Shown: in pieces, positions 1 through 5,212 of the stretch
Position numbering within the stretch: the first letter of the stretch is position 1
How the letters are laid out: the number at the start of each line of letters is the position of its first letter
NCBI GenBank assembly: GCA_964532715.1
Contig: CAZHIX010000062.1
Location: 1-5,212, forward strand
Direction: 5' to 3'
Origin: 1-14-0-10-45-29 sp964532715
GTDB lineage: Archaea > Micrarchaeota > Micrarchaeia > Anstonellales > Anstonellaceae
DNA: 5,212 bases
The notes under the pieces: model-generated
Seen by the model: only the letters and a program-made list of their open reading frames with translations
Told to the model about the DNA's origin: nothing
Database searches by the model: none
Position numbers and translations under genes: made by a program

Positions 1-68
1 AAATTGTTGTTTTCCAAAAAAAGGGTGGCTCAGAGATAAAACGCAACACCCTATATTTTGCATTATAA
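1..68 (+). other. Left-edge stretch; possible 3' tail of an upstream gene
   Basis: All three forward frames are open from the window edge for some distance. One ends at TAA 66-68 and would give a short polar tail (…KKGGSEIKRNTLYFAL). Another ends at 37-39, and the third at 92-94. On the minus strand, an ATG at 63-61 also opens a frame running to the edge. With so little sequence I cannot choose among them; the frame ending at 68 looks most protein-like and would leave room for a promoter before the next gene. The stretch also holds a 6-bp inverted repeat, AGGGTG (22-27) and CACCCT (47-52), with a 19-base loop, which may be chance. Confidence 0.2.
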
Positions 69-80
69 CTAACCTTTTTA

Positions 81-126
81 ACTATATGATCTAAATCATA
101 TCTATATTGTCGAGACTAATTCGGTG
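81..126 (+). promoter_or_regulatory. Promoter-like region with inverted repeat and Shine-Dalgarno site
   Basis: A TATA-like stretch lies at 83-88, and a perfect 7-bp inverted repeat, ATATGAT (84-90) and ATCATAT (95-101), with a 4-base spacer overlaps it. An archaeal TATA element here would place the transcript start near 110, about 20 bases before the ATG at 132. A repeat sitting on the TATA element is a typical position for a repressor operator, though AT-rich DNA gives such repeats by chance. GGTG at 123-126, five bases before the ATG, matches the core of the archaeal Shine-Dalgarno sequence and supports the start at 132. The promoter and operator are inference; the repeat and GGTG are seen directly. 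Confidence 0.35.
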
Positions 127-131
127 TTTTA

Positions 132-1430
132 ATGCATTCAATATTAAATGACGCAATCAATTTTCTAAAAATTCCGTTTAATCAATTTTTGTTTCTTTTT
201 TTATTAGTAATTGGGCTTAGTGTTTTATTTTTCTTTCCAGAATCAACAGCCGATTATGGTTTCATAGACCAAAATAAAAACGCATCTATAGTGGTTCATT
301 TTTTTTATCATCCCGGTTGTCAGCATTGCAAAGCACAAATGCCTTTTAATGCACAACTTCTTGCAAATTATTCGCAAATAAAATTTGTTTATCACGATAC
401 ATCTATAGCATCTGAATCAGAACTGTTGATTAAATACTACGATGATTATGGTATTCCTAACGAAAGTATCGGTGTTCCAAGCACTTTTGTCGGTTCCAAT
501 TATATAATTGGTTTTGACTCTGCCGATGGGATTGGTGCAAATCTTCGCAATGTCATAGATTTGGAAATCTCAAAACAATTCTCAAACACTTCAAATTCTT
601 CAACAAACACCTCTTTTATATCAAATATGTCGTCCGGTTTTTCATCTACGACTTCATCTATCGATCAACAATCGCATCTTTCAGATATTTCTATAAACCT
701 CCCATTTATCGGAACACTAAAACCTGCCGAATGGTCGCTTCTTGCTCTTGCAGTAGTTTTGGGGCTTATAGATGGTTTCAATCCTTGTGCAATGTGGGTT
801 TTGGTTTATCTTATATCAATCGTGGTGTCATTAAAAGATCGCTCAAGACTTTGGCTAATAGTAGGCTCGTTTGTTCTTGCTTCTGGTGTGCTTTACTTCT
901 TATTCATGACTGCATGGCTTAACGCATTTTTATTTGTCGGATATTTCAGACCCGTAACTATTTTTGTAGGTTTAGTTGCTTTAGGTGGTGGGATTTTATC
1001 ACTCAAGGATTTCATACAAAATCCAAAAGGAACTCTTGAATGTAAAGTCAGTGATGCAGATGATAAGAAAAAAACAATGAGTACTATAAACAAATTAGTA
1101 ACTTCTCCCCTTACTTTTGCAACTATTCTTGGAGTAATTGTTCTTGCTTTTACTGTCAATTCAATAGAATTTATATGTTCAGCTGCAATTCCGGCGGTAT
1201 TTACTCAAGTTCTTTCACTTTCAAGCTTATCTGGTTTAGAATATTATGGTTACATTTTTCTATATGTTCTTTCGTTTATGCTTGATGATTTACTTATATT
1301 TGGTCTTGCGGCATTTGCAGTATCTAGCGAATTTGGACAAAAATATGCAGGGTATTGTCATGTTGTAGGCGGGATTATAATGTTCATTTTGGGCATTGTC
1401 TTAGTTTTCTTCCCAAGTATGCTTGCGTGA
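132..1430 (+). CDS. Thioredoxin-like domain fused to CcdA/DsbD-type transmembrane electron-transfer domain
   Basis: This 432-residue membrane protein probably carries reducing equivalents across the membrane to a thioredoxin-like domain outside the cell, as DsbD, ScsB and CcdA proteins do. A hydrophobic segment at residues 16-36 is a signal anchor or a signal peptide (possible cleavage after STA, residue 40). Residues about 50-145 form a thioredoxin/glutaredoxin-like domain with the redox motif C63-Q-H-C66 and a likely cis-proline in GVPSTF (P116). A Ser/Thr/Asn-rich linker follows at about 150-185. From about 200 to 430 come six membrane segments of CcdA type. They include GFNPCAMW (C219) and, in the fourth segment of the protein counting from 200, SIEFICSAAIP (C349), the expected pair of membrane cysteines. 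C304 and C409 are additional. The fold and redox cysteines make the class secure; the substrates are unknown. It stands alone, with no other Dsb or cytochrome c maturation gene in the window. Both the GGTG site and the immediate hydrophobic N-terminus support the start. Confidence 0.88.
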   Translation: MHSILNDAINFLKIPFNQFLFLFLLVIGLSVLFFFPESTADYGFIDQNKNASIVVHFFYHPGCQHCKAQMPFNAQLLANYSQIKFVYHDTSIASESELLIKYYDDYGIPNESIGVPSTFVGSNYIIGFDSADGIGANLRNVIDLEISKQFSNTSNSSTNTSFISNMSSGFSSTTSSIDQQSHLSDISINLPFIGTLKPAEWSLLALAVVLGLIDGFNPCAMWVLVYLISIVVSLKDRSRLWLIVGSFVLASGVLYFLFMTAWLNAFLFVGYFRPVTIFVGLVALGGGILSLKDFIQNPKGTLECKVSDADDKKKTMSTINKLVTSPLTFATILGVIVLAFTVNSIEFICSAAIPAVFTQVLSLSSLSGLEYYGYIFLYVLSFMLDDLLIFGLAAFAVSSEFGQKYAGYCHVVGGIIMFILGIVLVFFPSMLA

Positions 1431-1439
1431 AATATTTGC

Positions 1440-1486
1440 TTACTAGTAAATTTTTGTTTATTTTCCCATTTCTTGTTATTCTTTTA
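1440..1486 (+). terminator. T-rich intergenic tract: probable terminator, perhaps also a promoter
   Basis: Just after the stop of the thioredoxin-CcdA gene lies a perfect 10-bp palindrome, TTACTAGTAA (1440-1449). It is followed by T-rich sequence on the coding strand (1451-1464 and again 1468-1485). Archaeal RNA polymerase commonly terminates at T-rich tracts without a stable hairpin, so termination here is plausible. The same AT-rich sequence could supply a TATA element for the methyltransferase gene, for instance around 1457-1464, giving a start near 1487 upstream of its Shine-Dalgarno site. I cannot separate these roles from sequence alone. Confidence 0.3.
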
Positions 1487-1496
1487 TCATCCGAAT

Positions 1497-1500
1497 GAGG
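1497..1500 (+). promoter_or_regulatory. Shine-Dalgarno site for the methyltransferase
   Basis: GAGG sits seven bases before the ATG at 1508 and matches part of the GGAGGTGATC complement of the 16S 3' end. It decides this start over the out-of-frame ATG at 1495. Confidence 0.6.
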
Positions 1501-1507
1501 CCAAGTT

Positions 1508-2338
1508 ATGAGTGATCAAAAACACCTAAAAATATATTCGAGTGTTCGTGATTTCTATGAGCAATCTCCTTATCCTNNNNNNNNNNAAGTCGTTGATTCA
1601 AAAAGTCTTCTTGTAAAGAAACACAGTAAGATAATGAACTCAATATTGGCATGTGCAGGTCTAAAAACATCCGATGTTTGTAAACTGAATGTTCTTGATG
1701 CAGGTTGTGGAACAGGTGAAAAGTCTGCATGGCTTGCGTTGCATGGTGCAAATGTAGATGCTTTTGACTTTTGTAACCGTTCATTAAATATTGCAAAATC
1801 AAATGCAAAAAAACTTAATTTATCTATAAATTATTTCCATCAAGATTTTGAATCATTTATTCCGTCTAAAAAATATGATTTAATAATTGCAATCGGATGT
1901 CTTCATCACACATGTAGTCCAAAAGAAAATTTTTTGAAACTAAGCAAAGCTCTTTGTAAAAACGCAAAAATAGTAGTAGGTCTTTATAGCAAATATGGGC
2001 GTGTAAGAATTAGAACTTTAAGAAAAATAATATCTCTTTTATCTAAATTAGGAATTGAAACTTCTTCATTATTGCGCATCAATATCAAACAAACAAACGC
2101 TCAGAAAAAATCTTTAATATTTGATAGATATTTATGTCCTCACGAATCATATCATGACGTAAATGAAGTTCTTGATTGGTTTAGGATTGCAAATCTATGT
2201 GCTATCTCATTTCATCCAAAAATTAATTTTAATTCAAAACTATTTGATTCAAAAATAAGAATTATACTGTCGCAATTAACTTGGTTTGTAAAATCAAACG
2301 GTTTCTTTTTTGCAGGTGCGAAAACCCAAGATTTTTAA
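1508..2338 (+). CDS. Class I SAM-dependent methyltransferase (contains 10 unknown bases)
   Basis: This 276-residue protein is a Rossmann-fold SAM methyltransferase. Motif I, VLDAGCGTG (residues 62-70), binds SAM. Acidic residues after the second strand (VDAFDF, 82-87) and D113 in HQDF fit the adenosine-contact positions. DLIIAIGCLHH (124-134) is the motif IV region. The N-terminal RDFYEQSPYP resembles the FYE-x-x-PYP-NY opening seen in a set of type 11/12 methyltransferases; the expected NY falls in the unknown stretch. Ten N at 1577-1586 make residues 24-27 unreadable. The frame is open and protein-like on both sides, so the gap length is either right or a compatible placeholder. The C-terminal half (about 160-276) is Lys/Arg-rich and has no motif I recognise, so the substrate cannot be named. 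Small molecules, lipids, sugars, RNA or protein are all possible. The phosphorylase starts 22 bases downstream, suggesting one transcript. Confidence 0.82.
   Translation: MSDQKHLKIYSSVRDFYEQSPYPXXXXVVDSKSLLVKKHSKIMNSILACAGLKTSDVCKLNVLDAGCGTGEKSAWLALHGANVDAFDFCNRSLNIAKSNAKKLNLSINYFHQDFESFIPSKKYDLIIAIGCLHHTCSPKENFLKLSKALCKNAKIVVGLYSKYGRVRIRTLRKIISLLSKLGIETSSLLRINIKQTNAQKKSLIFDRYLCPHESYHDVNEVLDWFRIANLCAISFHPKINFNSKLFDSKIRIILSQLTWFVKSNGFFFAGAKTQDF
1577..1586. other. Run of 10 N (assembly gap or masked bases)
   Basis: Exactly ten unknown bases lie within the 5' part of the methyltransferase gene. A round length suggests a scaffold placeholder. The frame before (ending at PYP) and after (VVDSKSL) is the same if the length is truly 10, which would also suit any length of 10 plus a multiple of 3. 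Confidence 0.95.
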
Positions 2339-2360
2339 GTTGAGTCTGTATTTGCAAAAC

Positions 2361-4091
2361 ATGCAACTCAAAAAAATAAAAGATGCAGATGATTCTTCTG
2401 AGCATATTGCTTATTTTAGTATGGAAATTGGCATAAGTCACAAACTACCAACCTATGCAGGTGGTCTTGGGGTGCTTGCAGGTGATACTCTAAAGTCATT
2501 TGCAGATTTACAAATGCCTGTAATAGCATTTACTCTATTTAATCGTAAAGGATATTTTTATCAAAAAATAAGTCCGACTTTTGATCAAAGTGAGCTTGAA
2601 ACAAAATGGAGGCCTGAAGATTTTTTTGAAAAAATGAATAAGACTGTTTCTGTTCAAATAAATGACCGTACTGTTGAGCTATGTGCTTGGAAACACAATA
2701 TAAATGGCTGTAGTGGCTTTAAACTTCCAGTTTTTTTTCTTGATTCAAATATAGAAAAAAATAGCAAATATGATCGTTCATTAACTGATTATTTATATGG
2801 TGGAGACCGGTACTATCGTCTATGTCAAGAAATAATTTTGGGTGTTGGCGGAGTAAGGATGCTAAACGCACTTGGATATACTAACATACGAAAATATCAC
2901 ATGAACGAAGGTCATGCTGCACTTTTAACTATTGAACTTTTAAGAGAAGAATCAAAGAAAAAAAATTCAGATACTCATAACAGTCTTGAAGCAGTTCGTC
3001 AAAAATGTGTATTTACTACACACACTCCTGTGGCCGCAGGTCATGATAAATTTGATATTAATATCTTCAGACAAGTTCTTGGTAATTATGTTCCTGAATT
3101 TATAATTGATGGTGCTTTGCAATCAAATCAAGTCAATATGACTCTAATCGGTCTTAATTCAAGTAAATACATAAATGGTGTTGCAAAAAGTCATGGTTGG
3201 GTAACACGAAAAATGTTTCCAGAATATGCAATAGATTCAATTACAAATGGTATTCATCCTGCAAGCTGGGCAAGTGCATCATTTTCAAAATTGTTTGACG
3301 AATGTATACCCGGTTGGGTAGTTGATCCATATAATCTACGAAACGTTCTAAATATATCCGATAATAAAATTTGGGATGCACATTATGCTCAGAAAAACGC
3401 GCTCATAGACTATATAAATGTGCAAGAAAATGCAGATTTTCATCCAGGTCGTTTTACGATTGGTTATGCCAGAAGATTTACGGCTTATAAACGTCCAGAT
3501 CTAATTTTGTGGGATGTAAACTGGCTTGAATCTCTTGCCGAGCGTGTTGGTGATATCCAACTTGTTTTTGCAGGAAAAGCTCATCCAAGCGACTATGCAG
3601 GAAAAGACCTCATAAAAAAGGTAATCTCAATCGCAGGTACTATCAATTCGCATAATTCAAAATTAAAAATTGTATTTTTGAAAAATTACGATATGCAACT
3701 TGCAAAAATGATGGTGAGCGGGTGCGATATTTGGCTTAACACTCCAAAACAACCACGTGAAGCTTCTGGTACTTCGGGTATGAAAGCCGCACTAAACGCA
3801 GTTCCACAATTCTCAACTCTTGATGGGTGGTGGGTTGAGGGTAATATTGAAGGCATTACTGGTTGGAGTATAGGTAAACCTCCAATCGGTGAAAATCATG
3901 ATGGTGGAACAACTGATGAACAAGACGCAACTTGCATATATGAAAAACTTGAAAATGACATAATCCCCACATTTTATTCAAATCGTGAGAAATGGATTTC
4001 TATAATGAAACACTGTATCGCAATAAATGCAAGTTTTTTCAACACGCATCGCATGGCGCAACAGTATATCACAAATGCGTATATGAAATAG
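2361..4091 (+). CDS. Alpha-glucan (glycogen/maltodextrin) phosphorylase, GT35, short form
   Basis: This cytoplasmic, pyridoxal-phosphate-dependent enzyme cuts alpha-1,4-glucan with phosphate to give glucose-1-phosphate. Numbered from the ATG at 2361 (576 residues), TYAGGLGVLAGD (31-42) is the glycine-rich N-terminal motif of the family. YHMNEGHAA (179-187) is the active-site histidine region. YARRFTAYKRPDL (369-381) supplies the basic phosphate-contact residues, and EASGTSGMKAALN (467-479) holds the cofactor lysine, K475. These variants (NEGH, GTSGMK) match the distant subfamily of phosphorylases found in archaea and many bacteria, not the classical GlgP/MalP type. The N-terminal DUF3417 domain found in many longer members (about 850 residues) is absent. 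The frame is open upstream to a TTG at 2310, which would overlap the methyltransferase. I prefer ATG 2361, because the conserved IAYFSMEIG block begins about 25 residues later and the overlap is avoided. No clear Shine-Dalgarno site precedes it. No glycogen synthase or branching enzyme is visible nearby, so the glucan source is unknown. Confidence 0.9.
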   Translation: MQLKKIKDADDSSEHIAYFSMEIGISHKLPTYAGGLGVLAGDTLKSFADLQMPVIAFTLFNRKGYFYQKISPTFDQSELETKWRPEDFFEKMNKTVSVQINDRTVELCAWKHNINGCSGFKLPVFFLDSNIEKNSKYDRSLTDYLYGGDRYYRLCQEIILGVGGVRMLNALGYTNIRKYHMNEGHAALLTIELLREESKKKNSDTHNSLEAVRQKCVFTTHTPVAAGHDKFDINIFRQVLGNYVPEFIIDGALQSNQVNMTLIGLNSSKYINGVAKSHGWVTRKMFPEYAIDSITNGIHPASWASASFSKLFDECIPGWVVDPYNLRNVLNISDNKIWDAHYAQKNALIDYINVQENADFHPGRFTIGYARRFTAYKRPDLILWDVNWLESLAERVGDIQLVFAGKAHPSDYAGKDLIKKVISIAGTINSHNSKLKIVFLKNYDMQLAKMMVSGCDIWLNTPKQPREASGTSGMKAALNAVPQFSTLDGWWVEGNIEGITGWSIGKPPIGENHDGGTTDEQDATCIYEKLENDIIPTFYSNREKWISIMKHCIAINASFFNTHRMAQQYITNAYMK

Positions 4092-4183
4092 TTGATCTAA
4101 TCCATACAACCTAGTTCATATTCTTAGGTATCCTATCTAAACTTGTTGTCTTGCCGTTTACTTTTTATTTCTGCAATATCATA
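4092..4183 (+). terminator. Spacer after the phosphorylase, with weak stem-loop and T-rich tract
   Basis: No ORF with protein-like content is present on either strand. A weak inverted repeat, ACCTA (4109-4113) and TAGGT (4125-4129), is overlapped by a second one, TAGG/CCTA (4125-4128 and 4132-4135). A T-rich run follows at 4161-4170. Together these may terminate the methyltransferase-phosphorylase transcript; the structure is weak, so this is tentative. Confidence 0.22.
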
Positions 4184-4193
4184 TTTTATTTAC
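4184..4193 (+). promoter_or_regulatory. Possible TATA element for tRNA-Pro
   Basis: The stretch TTTTATTTAC lies about 26-35 bases before the first base of the tRNA. This fits an archaeal TATA element with transcription starting a few bases upstream of the mature 5' end. The match is not strong. Confidence 0.3.
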
Positions 4194-4218
4194 TATCGTA
4201 TGAAAATACTGTAATCTT

Positions 4219-4291
4219 GGGATCGTGTGCTAACCTGGTATGCTACAGCGTTCGGGACGCTGTGATCTGAGTTCAAATCTCGGCGGTCCCA
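4219..4291 (+). tRNA. tRNA-Pro (anticodon CGG)
   Basis: The full cloverleaf can be drawn. The acceptor stem is GGGATCG (4219-4225) with CGGTCCC (4284-4290), six canonical pairs and one T·G. The anticodon stem is CAGCG/CGCTG (4246-4250, 4258-4262) around the loop TTCGGGA, giving anticodon CGG (4253-4255), which reads the proline codon CCG. G37 follows it, as is usual in tRNA-Pro. The T stem is CTGAG/CTCGG around TTCAAAT. The discriminator is A at 4291. CCA is not encoded, and there is no intron. G1-C72 is the archaeal pattern. The D arm (4228-4244) is unusual: only G11-C24 and C12-G23 pair, with U·U at 10-25 and 13-22. The D loop AACCTGGTA keeps A14, G18G19 and A21, and A15 can pair with U48, so the tertiary contacts look intact. 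Confidence 0.93.
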
Positions 4292-4304
4292 TATCAGATT
4301 TATA

Positions 4305-4436
4305 CTACTCTTTTTTATCCCCTCCTATCATATTTATCAAGAAAAAAACAAATATCGCACCAATAATTGTAATCATAAACGCAAGTTGTGGCTCATTTTT
4401 TGCAAATATAATAATGTCTGACAGTATATTTTCCAT
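4305..4436 (-). CDS. Small single-pass membrane protein (43 aa), function unknown
   Basis: I do not recognise this protein. It begins MENILSDIIIFAKNEPQLAF, followed by a long hydrophobic segment (about residues 18-37, rich in Ile, Phe, Val and Gly) and a short charged tail, GGDKKE, before the TAG at 4307-4305. The layout of a short polar or amphipathic start, one membrane helix and a Lys-rich C-terminus is typical of real small membrane proteins. ATTTAAAA on the minus strand (4466-4459) is centred about 26 bases before the ATG, the spacing expected for an archaeal leaderless transcript. A GTG at 4451-4449 is an alternative start adding five residues, but that TATA spacing favours the ATG. The gene is convergent with tRNA-Pro (13 bases between them) and divergent from the ExoIII gene. 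It could be chance, but the combination of promoter and hydropathy makes a real gene likely. Confidence 0.6.
   Translation of the reverse strand: MENILSDIIIFAKNEPQLAFMITIIGAIFVFFLINMIGGDKKE
4311..4316 (+). terminator. T6 run, likely tRNA-Pro terminator
   Basis: TTTTTT begins 20 bases after the discriminator base of the tRNA, a usual place for archaeal oligo-T termination. On the other strand the same bases are the two AAA lysine codons near the end of the small membrane protein gene, so the run may owe its presence to either role. Confidence 0.4.
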
Positions 4437-4458
4437 ATCCAAAACTTTCACACGCACA

Positions 4459-4466
4459 TTTTAAAT
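4459..4466 (-). promoter_or_regulatory. TATA-like element for the 43-residue membrane protein
   Basis: On the minus strand the sequence is ATTTAAAA. Its centre lies about 26 bases from the ATG at 4436, matching the distance from archaeal TATA boxes to the transcript start and so predicting a leaderless mRNA. It lies in the 75-base divergent spacer shared with the ExoIII gene, which has no comparably clear element on its own strand. Confidence 0.4.
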
Positions 4467-4511
4467 CAATAATGCATACTTTTTTCAATTTGTGCGCACC
4501 TTGAAAAGATT

Positions 4512-5212
4512 ATGAAAATAATATCTTGGAATGTAAACGGTCTGCGTGCAATTCTCTCAAAAAACTTCATGCAATTCATAACAGAACAAGAACCAGATAT
4601 TCTGTGTTTGCAGGAAACAAAAATAAATCATGAGCCTGCTCTAAATTTGCCCCAATATAATATTTACTTCAACTACGCAAATCAAAAAGGATACTCTGGA
4701 ACTGCAATTTTATCAAAACAAAAGCCAATATCCGTATCTTTTGGTATGGATGAGCCTGTGCATGACCAAGAAGGTAGACTTATTTGTGCAGAATATGATA
4801 AATTCATTCTAATTAATGTCTATACTCCAAATGCAGGGAGAGATTTATCAAGACTCAAATATCGTCAAGAATGGGACGCACATTTTCTATCATTTCTAAA
4901 GCAAAAGCAAAAACAAAAACCACTAATAATTTGTGGAGATCTAAATGTTGCTCATAAAGAAATAGATATTGCAAGACCAAAACAAAATGAACACAATGCC
5001 GGTTTTACAAAAGAAGAACGTAACGGTTTTCAAGCATATATAAATTCAAATTTCATTGATACATTTCGCTACCTACACCCAGATCAAAAAGACCAATATT
5101 CATGGTGGTCATACATGTTCAATGCCCGTGCAAAAAACATTGGTTGGAGAATAGATTATTTTCTAACAAGCCAAAAACTAAAAGATAATATAAAAACAGC
5201 TCAAATTCTTGC
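4512..5212 (+). CDS. xthA: Exodeoxyribonuclease III / AP endonuclease (3' end cut by window edge)
   Basis: This gene codes for an ExoIII-family Mg-dependent nuclease that cuts DNA at abasic sites and trims 3' ends in base-excision repair. The 233 complete codons present begin MKIISWNVNGLRA, the family's usual N-terminus, which fixes the start at 4512. Expected active-site residues are visible: N7 in WNVNG, the metal-binding E35 in LQETKI, Y104 in NVYTPN, D143 and N145 in GDLN, and D215 in WRIDYF. SWWSYM (197-202) and NIGWRIDYF (209-217) are further family blocks. The final SDH motif, with the catalytic histidine, lies beyond the window; roughly 20-30 residues are missing. A Lys-Gln repeat, KQKQKQK (130-136), sits just before the GDLN strand and is probably surface-exposed. 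No strong Shine-Dalgarno site is seen. Its divergent neighbour is the 43-residue membrane protein. Confidence 0.93.
   Translation, partial: MKIISWNVNGLRAILSKNFMQFITEQEPDILCLQETKINHEPALNLPQYNIYFNYANQKGYSGTAILSKQKPISVSFGMDEPVHDQEGRLICAEYDKFILINVYTPNAGRDLSRLKYRQEWDAHFLSFLKQKQKQKPLIICGDLNVAHKEIDIARPKQNEHNAGFTKEERNGFQAYINSNFIDTFRYLHPDQKDQYSWWSYMFNARAKNIGWRIDYFLTSQKLKDNIKTAQIL

Noticed and set aside
22..52. AGGGTG/CACCCT inverted repeat as a terminator hairpin
   Set aside because: The stem is 6 bp with a 19-base loop and no T run directly after it; chance is a fair explanation.
731..922. Forward ORF of 63 codons inside the thioredoxin-CcdA gene
   Set aside because: It is an out-of-frame shadow of the CcdA membrane segments.
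893..1159. Minus-strand ORF of 88 codons
   Set aside because: It is antisense to the CcdA domain, with no plausible protein features.
1506..1808. Minus-strand ORF of 100 codons
   Set aside because: It is antisense to the methyltransferase, crosses the N run, and its His-rich composition reflects the complement of the coding strand.
2310..2360. Extended TTG start for the phosphorylase
   Set aside because: It would overlap the methyltransferase by 29 bases. The added residues simply read the methyltransferase end in another frame, and the ATG at 2361 suits the family alignment better.
4240..4464. Forward ORF of 74 codons across the tRNA and the spacer
   Set aside because: It starts inside the tRNA-Pro D loop and covers the opposite strand of the small membrane protein gene; its protein has no recognisable features.
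1..5212. CRISPR array, insertion sequence, integrase site or defence cassette
   Set aside because: I found no spaced direct repeats, terminal inverted repeats, transposase motifs or target duplications. The tRNA 3' end is not repeated elsewhere in the window.

Overview
This is a strongly AT-rich window (about one third G+C by eye) that most likely comes from an archaeal draft or metagenome-assembled genome. The best evidence is the tRNA-Pro(CGG): it starts with G1-C72 (bacterial tRNA-Pro usually has C1-G72), has no encoded CCA, and is flanked by T/A-rich signals of archaeal type. The two clearest ribosome-binding sites (GGTG and GAGG) match the archaeal 16S tail but would also fit a bacterium. 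The gene mix (periplasmic-type thioredoxin fused to CcdA, short alpha-glucan phosphorylase, ExoIII) would suit a DPANN-type archaeon, but I cannot fix the lineage. A run of 10 N at 1577-1586 marks an assembly gap or masked stretch.

Layout. Bases 1-131 hold a possible tail of an upstream gene and a promoter-like stretch with a 7-bp inverted repeat. Bases 132-1430 (+) encode a membrane protein that joins an extracytoplasmic thioredoxin-like domain (CQHC) to a CcdA/DsbD-type electron-transfer membrane domain through a Ser/Thr/Asn-rich linker. Bases 1508-2338 (+) encode a class I SAM methyltransferase, interrupted by the N run. After 22 bases comes a 576-residue GT35 alpha-glucan (glycogen) phosphorylase at 2361-4091 (+); the two are probably co-transcribed. 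A 127-base spacer leads to tRNA-Pro(CGG) at 4219-4291 (+). On the minus strand, 4305-4436 encodes a 43-residue single-pass membrane protein that appears to have a leaderless promoter. Divergent from it, an ExoIII-family AP endonuclease/exonuclease begins at 4512 and runs off the right edge.

How the genes relate. There is no obvious single pathway. The thioredoxin-CcdA protein would pass reducing power across the membrane to proteins outside the cell. The phosphorylase would release glucose-1-phosphate from stored or scavenged alpha-1,4-glucan. The methyltransferase target is unknown; its place just ahead of the phosphorylase suggests shared transcription, not shared chemistry. ExoIII repairs abasic DNA. 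I see no mobile element, CRISPR array, integrase or defence cassette, and I do not think the window contains an undescribed multi-gene system. The most under-described items are the 43-residue membrane protein and the sequon-rich linker of the thioredoxin-CcdA fusion.
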